A stretch of 41,541 nt of DNA. It comes from Nitrospirota bacterium. GTDB taxonomy: Bacteria; Nitrospirota_A; Leptospirillia; Leptospirillales; Leptospirillaceae. The stretch spans positions 1-41,541 of the forward strand of contig JAJYPO010000003.1 of assembly GCA_021795275.1 (NCBI GenBank). Direction: 5' to 3'. Shown here one piece after another: positions 8,550 to 15,980 of the stretch; position 1 is the first letter of the stretch; each line of letters starts with the position of its first letter. A program made the position numbers and the translations under genes. The notes below the pieces were generated by a model that made no database searches, had not been told where the DNA came from, and saw only the letters and a program-made list of their open reading frames with translations.

Positions 8550-8798
8550 ATGGCCATAGTGCATTGTTCCCGATGCGGAGCCGATGCGGAGGGACTCGCC
8601 GAGTCTCCCTTCCCGTCTCCCTTCGGAAAGGAAGTTCAGGACCATGTCTGCCAGGCCTGCTGGACGGCCTGGGAGGATATGCGGGTCAAAGTCATCAACG
8701 AATACCGCATCAACCTGGGACTTCCGGAGCATCGCGCGATGCTGGTCAACATAACCCGGGAGTTTCTGAATCTCCCGGCTCCTGAAAAGAAGGCCTAG
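8550..8798 (+). CDS. YggX-family Fe(II)-trafficking protein with two extra CxxC motifs
   Basis: This 82-residue protein matches the YggX family (PF04362), implicated in iron handling and protection of Fe-S proteins from oxidation. The family core is recognisable: GLAESPFPSPFGKEVQDHVCQACWTAW, then VKVINEYRINLGLPEHRAMLVNITREFL. Classical YggX has a single N-terminal Cys; here Cys6/Cys9 and Cys34/Cys37 form two CxxC pairs, which would suit a structural zinc or iron site like a rubredoxin knuckle. The ATG has GAGG about seven bases upstream. The TAG stop at 8796-8798 lies in a CTAG shared with the stop of the convergent gene. Confidence 0.85.
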   Translation: MAIVHCSRCGADAEGLAESPFPSPFGKEVQDHVCQACWTAWEDMRVKVINEYRINLGLPEHRAMLVNITREFLNLPAPEKKA

Positions 8799-9577
8799 CT
8801 TTTCGGAATCTTCCCTGAGGAGACCAGCCGGTCGACGTGCCGGCTGGCACCCTCCCCGAACGGAAGATAGAGTGTGGTGGGATGGCCTCCTTCGTAGACA
8901 AGCCGCCTGGCTTCCCCGTCCGAAATCCCCATATACATCTGGAACTCGAACATCTTTGAGTGTTTTTCCATCAGGGATTTTGCCGCCGCAAGCAGGGCCG
9001 GGTCGTGGGTTGCGATGGCGAAGAAGTTGGATTCCTGGAAGAGGATTTCCATCAGCAGACGGAAGCGTTCGGCCACTTCACGCTCTTCGACGGGACTTCC
9101 CGCATCGAGCAGGGGCAGACCCTTGACGAGGCGGATACGTCCCCGGACCTGCCGGATGAGCTCGAGGTCGGACAGGGCCCGGGGCATACGGGCCGGAATC
9201 GTCACGGCCAGATGGGGGAATCGGGGCCTGAGCCCCAGATAGAGGTCGACTGTCGCTCCTGCCGCGTCGGGATCCTCCATGTCGAGCCAGACTCCGTATC
9301 CGTATTCCTCCGCCCGGGTGACGAGCGGCGCGAGACGTTCCATCGCAACCATCCATCCCTCGTCAATGCCGAAGTTCCGGGGATCGATGGAAATCCCCCC
9401 GCGAATCATCCGGTGCCCCATGGTCGTCACGAGTTCCAGCGCCTCCTTCAGGGCCTCTTCGGGGACGGCCTCAAGCGGCCAGTGGGGCGCCAACAGGGTT
9501 CCGAGCCCCTCCTTGTTGTGGTGTCGCGCCTTTTCCAGGGATTCCTCCAGGGTATGTCCTGCCAAATATCCGCTCAT
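8795..9577 (-). CDS. Proline-dehydrogenase-like flavoprotein (divergent)
   Basis: PRODH oxidises proline to pyrroline-5-carboxylate with FAD in a TIM barrel. The fold is recognisable from ISIDPRNFGID, WLDMEDPDAAG, IRLVKG, FFAIATHDPALLAAAKS and FEFQMYMGISDGEARRLV. The protein is short at 260 residues. Its last motif, normally Y-x-P-x-G followed by W-x-x-Y-x-x-R-R, reads LYLPFGEGASRHVDRL: the Tyr and the first of the two Arg that hold the proline carboxylate are absent. Proline as substrate is therefore unproven; a related imino or amino acid is possible. The ATG at 9575-9577 has GAGGAGA upstream. No P5C dehydrogenase is adjacent. It ends tail-to-tail with the YggX gene. Confidence 0.75.
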   Translation of the reverse strand: MSGYLAGHTLEESLEKARHHNKEGLGTLLAPHWPLEAVPEEALKEALELVTTMGHRMIRGGISIDPRNFGIDEGWMVAMERLAPLVTRAEEYGYGVWLDMEDPDAAGATVDLYLGLRPRFPHLAVTIPARMPRALSDLELIRQVRGRIRLVKGLPLLDAGSPVEEREVAERFRLLMEILFQESNFFAIATHDPALLAAAKSLMEKHSKMFEFQMYMGISDGEARRLVYEGGHPTTLYLPFGEGASRHVDRLVSSGKIPKS

Positions 9578-9672
9578 TCTCTCCTCTGTCGATCGGGGAC
9601 ATAAAGATCCCCCCCATTCTGATGCGATTTTACTGGTTTCGATTCCCGGGCAGATTCATTCATTGTACACCT

Positions 9673-9694
9673 TCGGGAGACTCCCGTCTCCCGA
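9673..9694 (-). terminator. Strong hairpin after the SNF2 gene (no U-tract)
   Basis: A 9-bp perfect stem (TCGGGAGAC with GTCTCCCGA, loop of four) lies eight bases beyond the SNF2 stop. There is no T-run on either side, so it may be a 3'-end stabiliser or a factor-dependent terminator rather than an intrinsic one. Confidence 0.4.
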
Positions 9695-9702
9695 GGATCC
9701 GG

Positions 9703-12700
9703 CTAGGGGGCCGACGCGGTGTCGTCGTCGAGAAGGGACTGCATCTCCTCGAGGGAGATGTGGGCAGACAGCGGGTCGTCTCCGGAGAACGCCCCTCCGA
9801 AGTCCATGACCCGCTCGAAGAGATCTTTTTTGGACTCCTTCAGGACCCTGACCCTTTCCTCGACGGTCTCCCGGACCAGGAATCGGTAGACGAAGACAGA
9901 CCTTTTCTGCCCGATTCTGTGAGATCGGTCGCTGGCCTGGGATTCTGCCTGTGGATTCCACCAGGGGTCGTAGTGGAAGACGTAGTCCGCCTGGGTCAGT
10001 GTGAGACCCACCCCGCCCGCCTTGAGGCTTGCCAGAAAGACCATAGGGCTGTCGTTCCCCTCCGACTGGAAGGCTTCCACCCGCCGCTTTCGTTCCTCGA
10101 GAGGGGTCGACCCGTCGAGACGGACAGAGGAAATCCCCATAGCGGGCAGGGTCGTTTCGAAGAGATCCAGGACCCGCGTGAACTGGGTGAACAGCAGGAT
10201 CCTGTGTCCTTCGGAGACGCCTTCCTCGATCTTGGCGCACACAAGGTCGAACTTGCTCGAGGTGGCGATCCCCCCTTGAAGCTCAGGCGGAAGAAGCGCC
10301 GGATGGCAGGCGAACTGGCGCAGCCTCAAAAGGAGCGTCAGGTAGGCCATGTGGCGGGAGCCCTCCGAGAGAAGAATCTCCTGGCGGCCGTGCTTCCTGA
10401 GATGGGAGTACTGCGCTTTTTCTTCCGGGGAAGGATCGATCCAGACATCCATTTCCACCTTGGGTGGAAGGTCGGTCAGGACCATCTTCTTGGTCCGGCG
10501 AAGGACGAGTGGGGCCACCAGGCTTCTGAGAAGGTCGACTCTGCGTTCCTGCTCTCCTCCCGTGGCGCTTTCCCTGATAAAGCGCCGTTCGAACTGGAGC
10601 CTCGACCCGAGAAGTCCCGGTATCAGGAGGTTCATGATTCCCCAAAGATCGACCAGTCTGTTTTCGACAGGAGTGCCGGTGATCGCGATCTTTTGTCGGG
10701 CGGGGAGGGAGAGAAGTGCCTGGTGGGTCAGGGATTCGGGGTTCTTGACGGTGTGGGCCTCGTCGAGAACCAGACAGGAAAAGGGAGAACCCTCGCAGAG
10801 GTGAGGATCGTTCCGGAGCGTCCCGTAGGTTGTCAGGATGATGTCGGCCTTGTCCATTTCGGGAAGTCGGGCCTGCCGGTTCATGCCCGCATGGATGTGT
10901 AGTCGCAGGGTCGGGCAGAAGCGGCCGGCTTCATGGGCCCAATTGTAGAGAAGGGAGGCCGGGAGGGCGACAAGGGGAGGGCGATCCGCATCCGGGGAAG
11001 GGCCCTCTTCCTGTTTCATGTGGGACAGGAAGGCCAGAACGCTGATGGTCTTTCCCAGACCCATCTCGTCGGCGAGAATCCCGGAGAGCCCCTCCCGCCG
11101 GAGGGAGACAAGGGTGGAGACGGCGTCCCTCTGGTAGGGGCGAAGGGTGGCGGAAAACATGAGGGCCAGACGCTCGAACTCCCGGTCGGCCAGGGGAGTC
11201 GGCGAGAAGGGGGCAAGGCGGACCCCCGGAGCCGGATCCAGGGGGAGGTCGGGGCGAAGTCTCCTGATCATGGAGACATAGTACCGGCTGGCCTGCCCCC
11301 GTCCTTCCCCGTCGAGGGTGAAGAGACGGCAGATTTCCCGGTCGTGGTCGCGGGTCGTCCCCTCGAGGTAGACGGAAGACCCCGAGGATAGGGGAAGGAG
11401 GGATGAGTTTTCCTCGGGAGGCCGTCCGGGGAGGGGGAAAACTCCGGCCCCTGTGGAGACGGATGCGGACAGAGCCACCTCCTGCGGGGAGAGGTCCCTG
11501 ATCCCCAGTGAGATTCTGACGGGCCCGGGAAGGATCGATCCCTCGTGAAGAGCGCTCCGGTCGATCCTGAAGCCTTTGGATTCAAGCTCCGGAACCACCC
11601 GGTCGAGAATGTCCCCGGCCTGGTCGGGATCGACGGGAATCGTGGAGTCTGAGCTCGACAGCCGGGCCACTTTTTCGAAGTGGTTCCGCGCGATCAGCTC
11701 TTTTTCCCGATCCCGCCCGATCAGGAAAGGGACCGCCTCCGGAGAGGGGGCCGGCTCCTGGATGTGATCCCCGAGGCGGTGGCGTTCGGGACCGAAGAGC
11801 GGGATGGAGAGCCTGTCCGGATAGCAAAGCTCGGGGGTCAGGAGGAGTCCGCCTCCGGTCCGGCCGGCCAGTCGAAGGACCGCTGTCCACCGGGAGCGGG
11901 AGCCGAATCGGGGAGCAAGGACGGGCGGGTCGAAGGCGATCGGTCCGGGATTCCCTTCCGTTTTGCCGGGATCGAAAAGGGGGGCCCATTCGGAGGGGGG
12001 AAGGGGGCGGGGATCTCCCGCGCGCTCCAGGAGACGCCAGTTCAGCGCAGGCAGAGGCGATTCCCGCGCGAAGAAAAGAAGCGAGCCCCCTCCCGCGAGG
12101 ATCGAGACCCCTTCGAAGCTCATCCAGAGGACATCTTTCAGGGAGCGCTCCGCCTGTGCGATTTCGATAGAGCCCTCGAGGAGCATCGCCTCTCCCGGGC
12201 GATCCTTCCAGCGGGCGACGATCCGGACGGAGGGGGCGGTGGCGGGACATACGATCCTGTAAGGGGTTTTTGTCCGGGCCGACAGAATGCGAATGCCGGG
12301 GAGGGCCAGGTAACGGAACAGGGACTCCCGCCCTTCGGGTCGGGGGCGATATCCGGGAATGTTCCTCCCGTCATGGGTTTTGGCCAGGTGTGGCGCGAAG
12401 GCATTCGAAAAGAGTTCGGCCGGGGGGGAGAGATCCCTCCCGCCGCCTTTCCGGCTGGCCTCGAGTAGCTGGAACCGGGAGTGGTCCATGGGGGTCATTC
12501 GCCGGGTCAGGGCGATAAAGAAAGGCGCTTCGCGGGTGCCGGACAGGAGGAGCGTCGTGCAGGGGAAATCCCGAAGGGATTCCTCCGTCTTCCCGGGTCG
12601 GCGCAAGGGAAGGGGGGGAGGCTTTCGGGGCGCCCGCTCCTCCCGGGAGGAGGTCTTTTCGCGAAAGACGAGCAGAACCGCGATGGCGTGGGTGCAGGGC

Positions 12701-12930
12701 AGGTCCCATTCCGTCCGGCAGAGGGAGCAGGAGGCGAGGATGCCGGACGTTTCGGAGCGAAGGGTCAGCGATGCGCCCGGCTCACCGGAATTTGGGCGGA
12801 GGAAAGCCGCAAGCTCCCCTGAGAGAGAGAGGGTTGCGGGATCGAGATCCACCGTCATCGCTTCGAGAAGCCTGCGGGCCGCGGACAGGCGAAGGGGAGG
12901 AAAGGAGTGGGTCAGCAGGGGGTCGGCCAT
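9703..12930 (-). CDS. SNF2-family helicase/ATPase with N-terminal SWIM-type zinc finger
   Basis: A 1075-residue superfamily 2 DNA translocase. An N-terminal SWIM-like finger is visible at Cys68, Cys71, Cys79 and His81 (C-x2-C-x7-C-x-H, a variant of C-x-C-xn-C-x-H). A long middle region (about 100-580) carries no motif I can name. The ATPase core begins LRPYQRDAVSTL, with the Walker A DEMGLGKT near 620, the DEAH box LVLDEAHTVKN near 723, ITGTPVENRL, LLFTQFTRVLD and a terminal SHRIGQKRSVFVYRF near 1005. Bacterial members (RapA/HepA-like, SWIM-SNF2) act on RNA polymerase recycling or DNA repair; which applies here is unknown. It is the last gene of the minus-strand series that includes a LexA-like regulator. 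The ATG is 25 nt after the upstream stop. Confidence 0.9.
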   Translation of the reverse strand: MADPLLTHSFPPLRLSAARRLLEAMTVDLDPATLSLSGELAAFLRPNSGEPGASLTLRSETSGILASCSLCRTEWDLPCTHAIAVLLVFREKTSSREERAPRKPPPLPLRRPGKTEESLRDFPCTTLLLSGTREAPFFIALTRRMTPMDHSRFQLLEASRKGGGRDLSPPAELFSNAFAPHLAKTHDGRNIPGYRPRPEGRESLFRYLALPGIRILSARTKTPYRIVCPATAPSVRIVARWKDRPGEAMLLEGSIEIAQAERSLKDVLWMSFEGVSILAGGGSLLFFARESPLPALNWRLLERAGDPRPLPPSEWAPLFDPGKTEGNPGPIAFDPPVLAPRFGSRSRWTAVLRLAGRTGGGLLLTPELCYPDRLSIPLFGPERHRLGDHIQEPAPSPEAVPFLIGRDREKELIARNHFEKVARLSSSDSTIPVDPDQAGDILDRVVPELESKGFRIDRSALHEGSILPGPVRISLGIRDLSPQEVALSASVSTGAGVFPLPGRPPEENSSLLPLSSGSSVYLEGTTRDHDREICRLFTLDGEGRGQASRYYVSMIRRLRPDLPLDPAPGVRLAPFSPTPLADREFERLALMFSATLRPYQRDAVSTLVSLRREGLSGILADEMGLGKTISVLAFLSHMKQEEGPSPDADRPPLVALPASLLYNWAHEAGRFCPTLRLHIHAGMNRQARLPEMDKADIILTTYGTLRNDPHLCEGSPFSCLVLDEAHTVKNPESLTHQALLSLPARQKIAITGTPVENRLVDLWGIMNLLIPGLLGSRLQFERRFIRESATGGEQERRVDLLRSLVAPLVLRRTKKMVLTDLPPKVEMDVWIDPSPEEKAQYSHLRKHGRQEILLSEGSRHMAYLTLLLRLRQFACHPALLPPELQGGIATSSKFDLVCAKIEEGVSEGHRILLFTQFTRVLDLFETTLPAMGISSVRLDGSTPLEERKRRVEAFQSEGNDSPMVFLASLKAGGVGLTLTQADYVFHYDPWWNPQAESQASDRSHRIGQKRSVFVYRFLVRETVEERVRVLKESKKDLFERVMDFGGAFSGDDPLSAHISLEEMQSLLDDDTASAP

Positions 12931-12955
12931 CGGAGGGACTCTTCCGGGAAGGAGA

Positions 12956-13402
12956 TCACCGGACGGCGTTGATTTCCGAAATCAGGAGGACGGCCGAAAA
13001 GAGGAGACCGAGGATGAAGGCGCCTCCGATCAGGGCAAGAGCCCTCCTGCGATCCTTGGCCCTGCTCTCGGGAGCCTCCACCGGGGCCTTTCGGCGGGAG
13101 CCGGGGATGAAGGTTCGCCCGAGAAGGCCATCGACGACACAGAAGGAGGCCATCGCCTGGATCAGGGAAAGGGCCGTTCCCGTCGCAAGAAGAACCATTC
13201 CGGCGGCATAAAGGGCCGGATGCGTGAAAACGGCCTTCCACTGCTCGTTGTAGATGACGACGAAGACGAAGCCCAGAAACGCGCCGCCTCCGCGGATCCA
13301 TCGGCCTTTCCTGTCGATGTTGCAGACTCCGGGAAGGTAGGTGTCTCGACCCTCCCCCTCCTCCTGGTCCGTCGGGCTTCTTCGGGTTCCGGGCGAGTCC
13401 AT
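12956..13402 (-). CDS. Small membrane protein, DUF2892-like in its core
   Basis: About 148 residues. After a charged N-terminus comes CNIDRKGRWIRGGGAFLG, which resembles the C/N-x-DR-x-x-R-x-x-x-G start of DUF2892 proteins. It is followed by three or four hydrophobic segments (AFLGFVFVVIY; LYAAGMVLLATGTALSLIQAMASFCVV; ALALIGGAFILGLLFSAVLLI) separated by a basic loop. The ATG at 13400-13402 sits one base after the LexA-like stop (TGACATG) with GGAG at good spacing, so I prefer it to a start at 13435 inside the upstream gene. The function is unknown; its place between a LexA-like regulator and a helicase is the only context. Confidence 0.7.
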   Translation of the reverse strand: MDSPGTRRSPTDQEEGEGRDTYLPGVCNIDRKGRWIRGGGAFLGFVFVVIYNEQWKAVFTHPALYAAGMVLLATGTALSLIQAMASFCVVDGLLGRTFIPGSRRKAPVEAPESRAKDRRRALALIGGAFILGLLFSAVLLISEINAVR

Positions 13403-13403
13403 G

Positions 13404-14060
13404 TCAAGGCTCCGTCTTGTCAAACGATTTGTCAATGCCGCGCAAGATCCGGAACTGGGCGACCACCCGCCCCTGGATCAGGGAGGGAAGGTCCGTCTTT
13501 CGAAGGTCCTGCTCGGGAGATCCGGGTGAGGGGGAGCGAAGGAGAAATCGGTCCTTTCTGCGGACGAGCCGGCCGGGAAGAAGTTCCCCCGACCCCGGAT
13601 CCCTGACCACGACGATCTCTTCACGGTCCCGGGACGTGATCTTCTGGGCGAAAAGAATGTCTCCTTCCCGGATCTCCGCCTCCGGGAGGGATCTCCCTGG
13701 TCCCACCTCAAGGGCAAAGTCGGGGGGACGGTCAAAAAGGGCGGAGGGAAGGGGGAGAAAGGACGGTTTCCCTTCGGCGGATGGTCGGGCGGTGAAGTAC
13801 GGAATTTCCCGCGCGCCTTCCGCGGATTCCTGGTAGAGGGCCAACGCCGTCCCTGTCAGTCTGATCGAGCGGGCCTGGCCCGGGCTTCTTTCCAGGAATC
13901 CTTTCCGGATGAGGGCCTCGAGATGGGTGAGGCCGGAACGGGTGTTCTCGGAGCCGATGTGCCGAGCGATCTCCTTGATGGTCGGGGGTTGTCGCCTGGT
14001 CCGGATTTCACCTTCGATAAAGTCGAGGACAGATTTCTGCTTGTCCGTGAGGGAGCGCAC
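13404..14060 (-). CDS. LexA-like repressor with degenerate S24 peptidase domain
   Basis: The N-terminal winged helix is clearly LexA-type: LTDKQKSVLDFIEGEI, PPTIKEIARHIG, THLEALIRKGFLER and ARSIRLT. The C-terminal half keeps the S24 outline (FALEVGPGRSLPEAEIREGDILFAQ, where Ser124 aligns with the catalytic Ser of GDSM). The catalytic Lys expected in the T-V-K-R stretch aligns with a Gly near residue 163 (ELLPGRLVRR), and no Ala-Gly cleavage bond is seen in the loop around IPYFTARPSAEGKP. So it probably binds DNA like LexA but cannot self-cleave in the usual way. The GTG start at 14058-14060 has GGAAGGA upstream and lies 17 nt after the CheZ-like stop. A true lexA elsewhere in the genome would be expected. 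Confidence 0.78.
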   Translation of the reverse strand: MRSLTDKQKSVLDFIEGEIRTRRQPPTIKEIARHIGSENTRSGLTHLEALIRKGFLERSPGQARSIRLTGTALALYQESAEGAREIPYFTARPSAEGKPSFLPLPSALFDRPPDFALEVGPGRSLPEAEIREGDILFAQKITSRDREEIVVVRDPGSGELLPGRLVRRKDRFLLRSPSPGSPEQDLRKTDLPSLIQGRVVAQFRILRGIDKSFDKTEP

Positions 14061-14077
14061 CGGAAAAATCCTTCCTG

Positions 14078-15082
14078 CTAGAACCCGAACTCCGAAAGGA
14101 GCTGGTCGACGGTGTTCTGGTCGATGTCTCCATGGGCTCCCACTCCCTTGAGGGTCTGGTTCGAAGGGGAAAACGCAGGGGAAGAAGAGGTCCCGCTCTC
14201 CTCTCCGCTCCGGTTCGCCTCGGGGGAGGTTTCGATGAGGATGCGCACCAGTCGGGTCTCGAGTTCCTTGAGATGGCTTCCGATCAGCTTGATGTTCTGC
14301 CCGACGAGATCCTGAAAGGCCATGGCCTCGAAACCGTGCATGATCCTCTCGTCGGCTCCGTCGAGAATCCCGGCGATCTGGTCGAGGGAGGGGGCGGTCG
14401 CCGATTGGGCGAGCGTGCGGATCCGGTTGTGATCCTCCAGGAGGCTTTCCAGGATGTGCATGAGCTTGTGAGCCGCATCCTCCGTCATCTGACTGATGAC
14501 GCCCAGGCCTTGCGAGGTCTCAGGGAGCTTTCCCTCCATGAATTTGAGTGAGTCGACCATGGATGACGAGAGGGACAGGACGCGTTGAATGTCCCGTGCG
14601 GTCTGGCCCATCTGCTGGAAAAGCCCCGAAGCGTCGTTGCTCTGGCTGTCCGGAGGAGAGACTGTCGGTCCCTCTCCGGAAATATGTCTGCGGAGGAGGG
14701 GGATGTCGAGTACCCAGGACTCCGGCCCCTCGACGGTCTTGTGTTTCGAAAGGAAGGGGTGGTTCGCGTGGACGACCCCCCCGAGGCCCGGGTCGACGAG
14801 GCGGAGAATGCGGCCGATCCTTGGAACGGCGATCAGTGCCTCGCGGTACGAGGAGAGAAAGATCCCCTTGAGCCCCGAAAGCTTGTCGGGACGTGGGAGG
14901 TCGAACCAGTCGTGGGGAAAAAACAGTCGCGCCTCTCCCGGATCGCTGTTTTCCCTGAGAGTCTCGATTCGCCTGATCTCGGTCATCCGGATGCCGAGAT
15001 CCACTTCCCGGGAGAGGGGAAAGGTCATGATCTGCATCGGAATCTTCTTTTCTGTCTTTGTCTGGCTGTTAATCCGTGACAT
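14078..15082 (-). CDS. CheZ-like chemotaxis phosphatase with a novel N-terminal region
   Basis: CheZ dephosphorylates the flagellar-motor regulator CheY-P. The C-terminal two thirds form a long helical hairpin (FQQMGQTARDIQRVL, TEDAAHKLMHILESLLEDHNRI, MHGFEAMAFQDLVGQNIKLIGSHLKELETRL). They carry the CheZ catalytic motif D-x-x-x-Q as D-L-V-G-Q (Asp258, Gln262 in the 334-residue reading). The extreme C-terminus, NTVDQLLSEFGF, matches the CheY-binding tail of classical CheZ (D-x-V-D-x-L-L-x-x-x-G-F). The first 130 or so residues (EVDLGIRMTEIRRIETL, FFPHDWFDLPRP, IFLSSYREALIAVPRIGRIL) are not part of CheZ and I cannot name them. The start is uncertain: ATG 15082, an inner ATG near 15037, or TTG 15106. 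It lies about 105 bp after the CZB gene. Confidence 0.75.
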   Translation of the reverse strand: MSRINSQTKTEKKIPMQIMTFPLSREVDLGIRMTEIRRIETLRENSDPGEARLFFPHDWFDLPRPDKLSGLKGIFLSSYREALIAVPRIGRILRLVDPGLGGVVHANHPFLSKHKTVEGPESWVLDIPLLRRHISGEGPTVSPPDSQSNDASGLFQQMGQTARDIQRVLSLSSSMVDSLKFMEGKLPETSQGLGVISQMTEDAAHKLMHILESLLEDHNRIRTLAQSATAPSLDQIAGILDGADERIMHGFEAMAFQDLVGQNIKLIGSHLKELETRLVRILIETSPEANRSGEESGTSSSPAFSPSNQTLKGVGAHGDIDQNTVDQLLSEFGF

Positions 15083-15187
15083 CCTTGAATAGGTCCTGAG
15101 ATGCAATGGGGCTAAGGTAACATAATTGAGGAAAAGGGGAAAGCCTCCCGGGGCGAGAGAGAGACCGGCCGGGTGAAGGGCCTGTTG

Positions 15188-15507
15188 TCACTCTCCGCCC
15201 AGCCGCTCAAGCTGCTCGAGAACCCCCTGGCTCGCCTTGTCCATGACCTTGAGCGCAGCGAGGGCTTCCTCGAAGCGGTTTTCGAAGAACCGCGCCACCG
15301 CCTCCTGGCCGAAGCGGTGAACCTCCGCATGCGGACGCTCGAGATCCCTGAAGGCCGTTCGCTCCGAGAGCTTGCACCACTCTCCATCGTAGTACCATTT
15401 TCCCAGACGACAGCTCCGGTGGTTCGAAAAGGACTCCGCCTTCTTGTCGAAAAGAGCGAATCTGCAAAATTCTCCTGTTGGTTGTGTTCCCTGGAGCAGG
15501 CGATCAT
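15188..15507 (-). pseudogene. CZB (chemoreceptor zinc-binding) domain gene with a -1 frameshift
   Basis: The 3' four fifths, in a frame with no start codon of its own, encode an excellent CZB domain: FSNHRSCRLGKWYYDGEW, TAFRDLERPHAEVHRFGQEAV, then a helical tail ending EQLERLGGE with TGA at 15188-15190. The N-terminal part is in another frame from ATG 15507 (MIACSREHNQQENFADSLF). One extra T in the T4 run at 15450-15453 joins them into a 106-residue protein with all four zinc ligands of the family: His8, the Cys of SCRLGKW, and the two His of PHAEVH. The domain is too well conserved to be chance. It could be a recent pseudogene, a sequencing or assembly error, or a recoded gene. Zn/redox sensing for chemotaxis or c-di-GMP control is the family role. 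Confidence 0.8.
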
Positions 15508-15578
15508 GGTGGTCAGCCGTCCATGGCCCCGCCCTTACTTTTCGGAAAGAAAAGCGATCTCTTGAGCGTCGATCCTGA

Positions 15579-15980
15579 TCAGAGCCTCCGGATCTCTCCC
15601 GGCCGGCAGGTCAGAAAGGAAAGGGCGTGGACCACGAGCCGGTACCGGTTGATGCCCGGCGAGAGGGTGACCGTTCCCCTGACGGGGCACATGGTCGTGG
15701 GTGCGGTGCGGAGCCGGTAGTCCCCAGGCGGAAGGGTCGCCTCGAATCGTCCGTCGATCCGGGTCATCAATTCGATTTCCCGTCGGGAAGGGCCGGACAG
15801 GGGGCGCAGAAAAAGGGCCGCCTTCCCGATCGGTTTCCCGTTCCAGAGCATGCGTCCCTGGAAACGGGCCTTCGACCCTTCGGAGGAAGGGATGCCGGCA
15901 TCGGGGTGGTGGCAGGCGGCGAGGAAGAGGGGGAGAGCCAGAATGATCGGGGTAAGGAGGCGGGCACGGGGACGCATCAT
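15579..15980 (-). CDS. Lipoprotein with carboxypeptidase-regulatory-like beta-sandwich
   Basis: 133 residues. A basic start (MMRPRAR), a hydrophobic stretch and the lipobox LAAC predict lipidation at the Cys followed by HHPDAG. The mature part (FQGRMLWNGKPIGKAALFLRPL, DGRFEATLPPGDYRLR) has the pattern of carboxypeptidase-regulatory/transthyretin-like folds. Two further Cys occur (TMCPV and LTCRPGE). The start ATG-ATG overlaps the stop of the upstream MNIO gene, with GGAG seven bases before it, so the two are translated together. No specific function is recognised; the tight link with an MNIO enzyme raises the possibility that it is its client or accessory, which is inference. Confidence 0.7.
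   Translation of the reverse strand: MMRPRARLLTPIILALPLFLAACHHPDAGIPSSEGSKARFQGRMLWNGKPIGKAALFLRPLSGPSRREIELMTRIDGRFEATLPPGDYRLRTAPTTMCPVRGTVTLSPGINRYRLVVHALSFLTCRPGEIRRL

Noticed and set aside
6924..8732. 602-codon minus-strand frame opposite the GGDEF-EAL gene
   Set aside because: Shadow frame; no domain and it would span the promoter of the YggX gene.
15173..15565. 130-codon plus-strand frame, and two minus-strand frames of 131 and 86 codons in the same place
   Set aside because: None matches a family; the conserved CZB domain lies in the third minus-strand frame, so these are shadows except for the first 19 codons of the frame from 15507.
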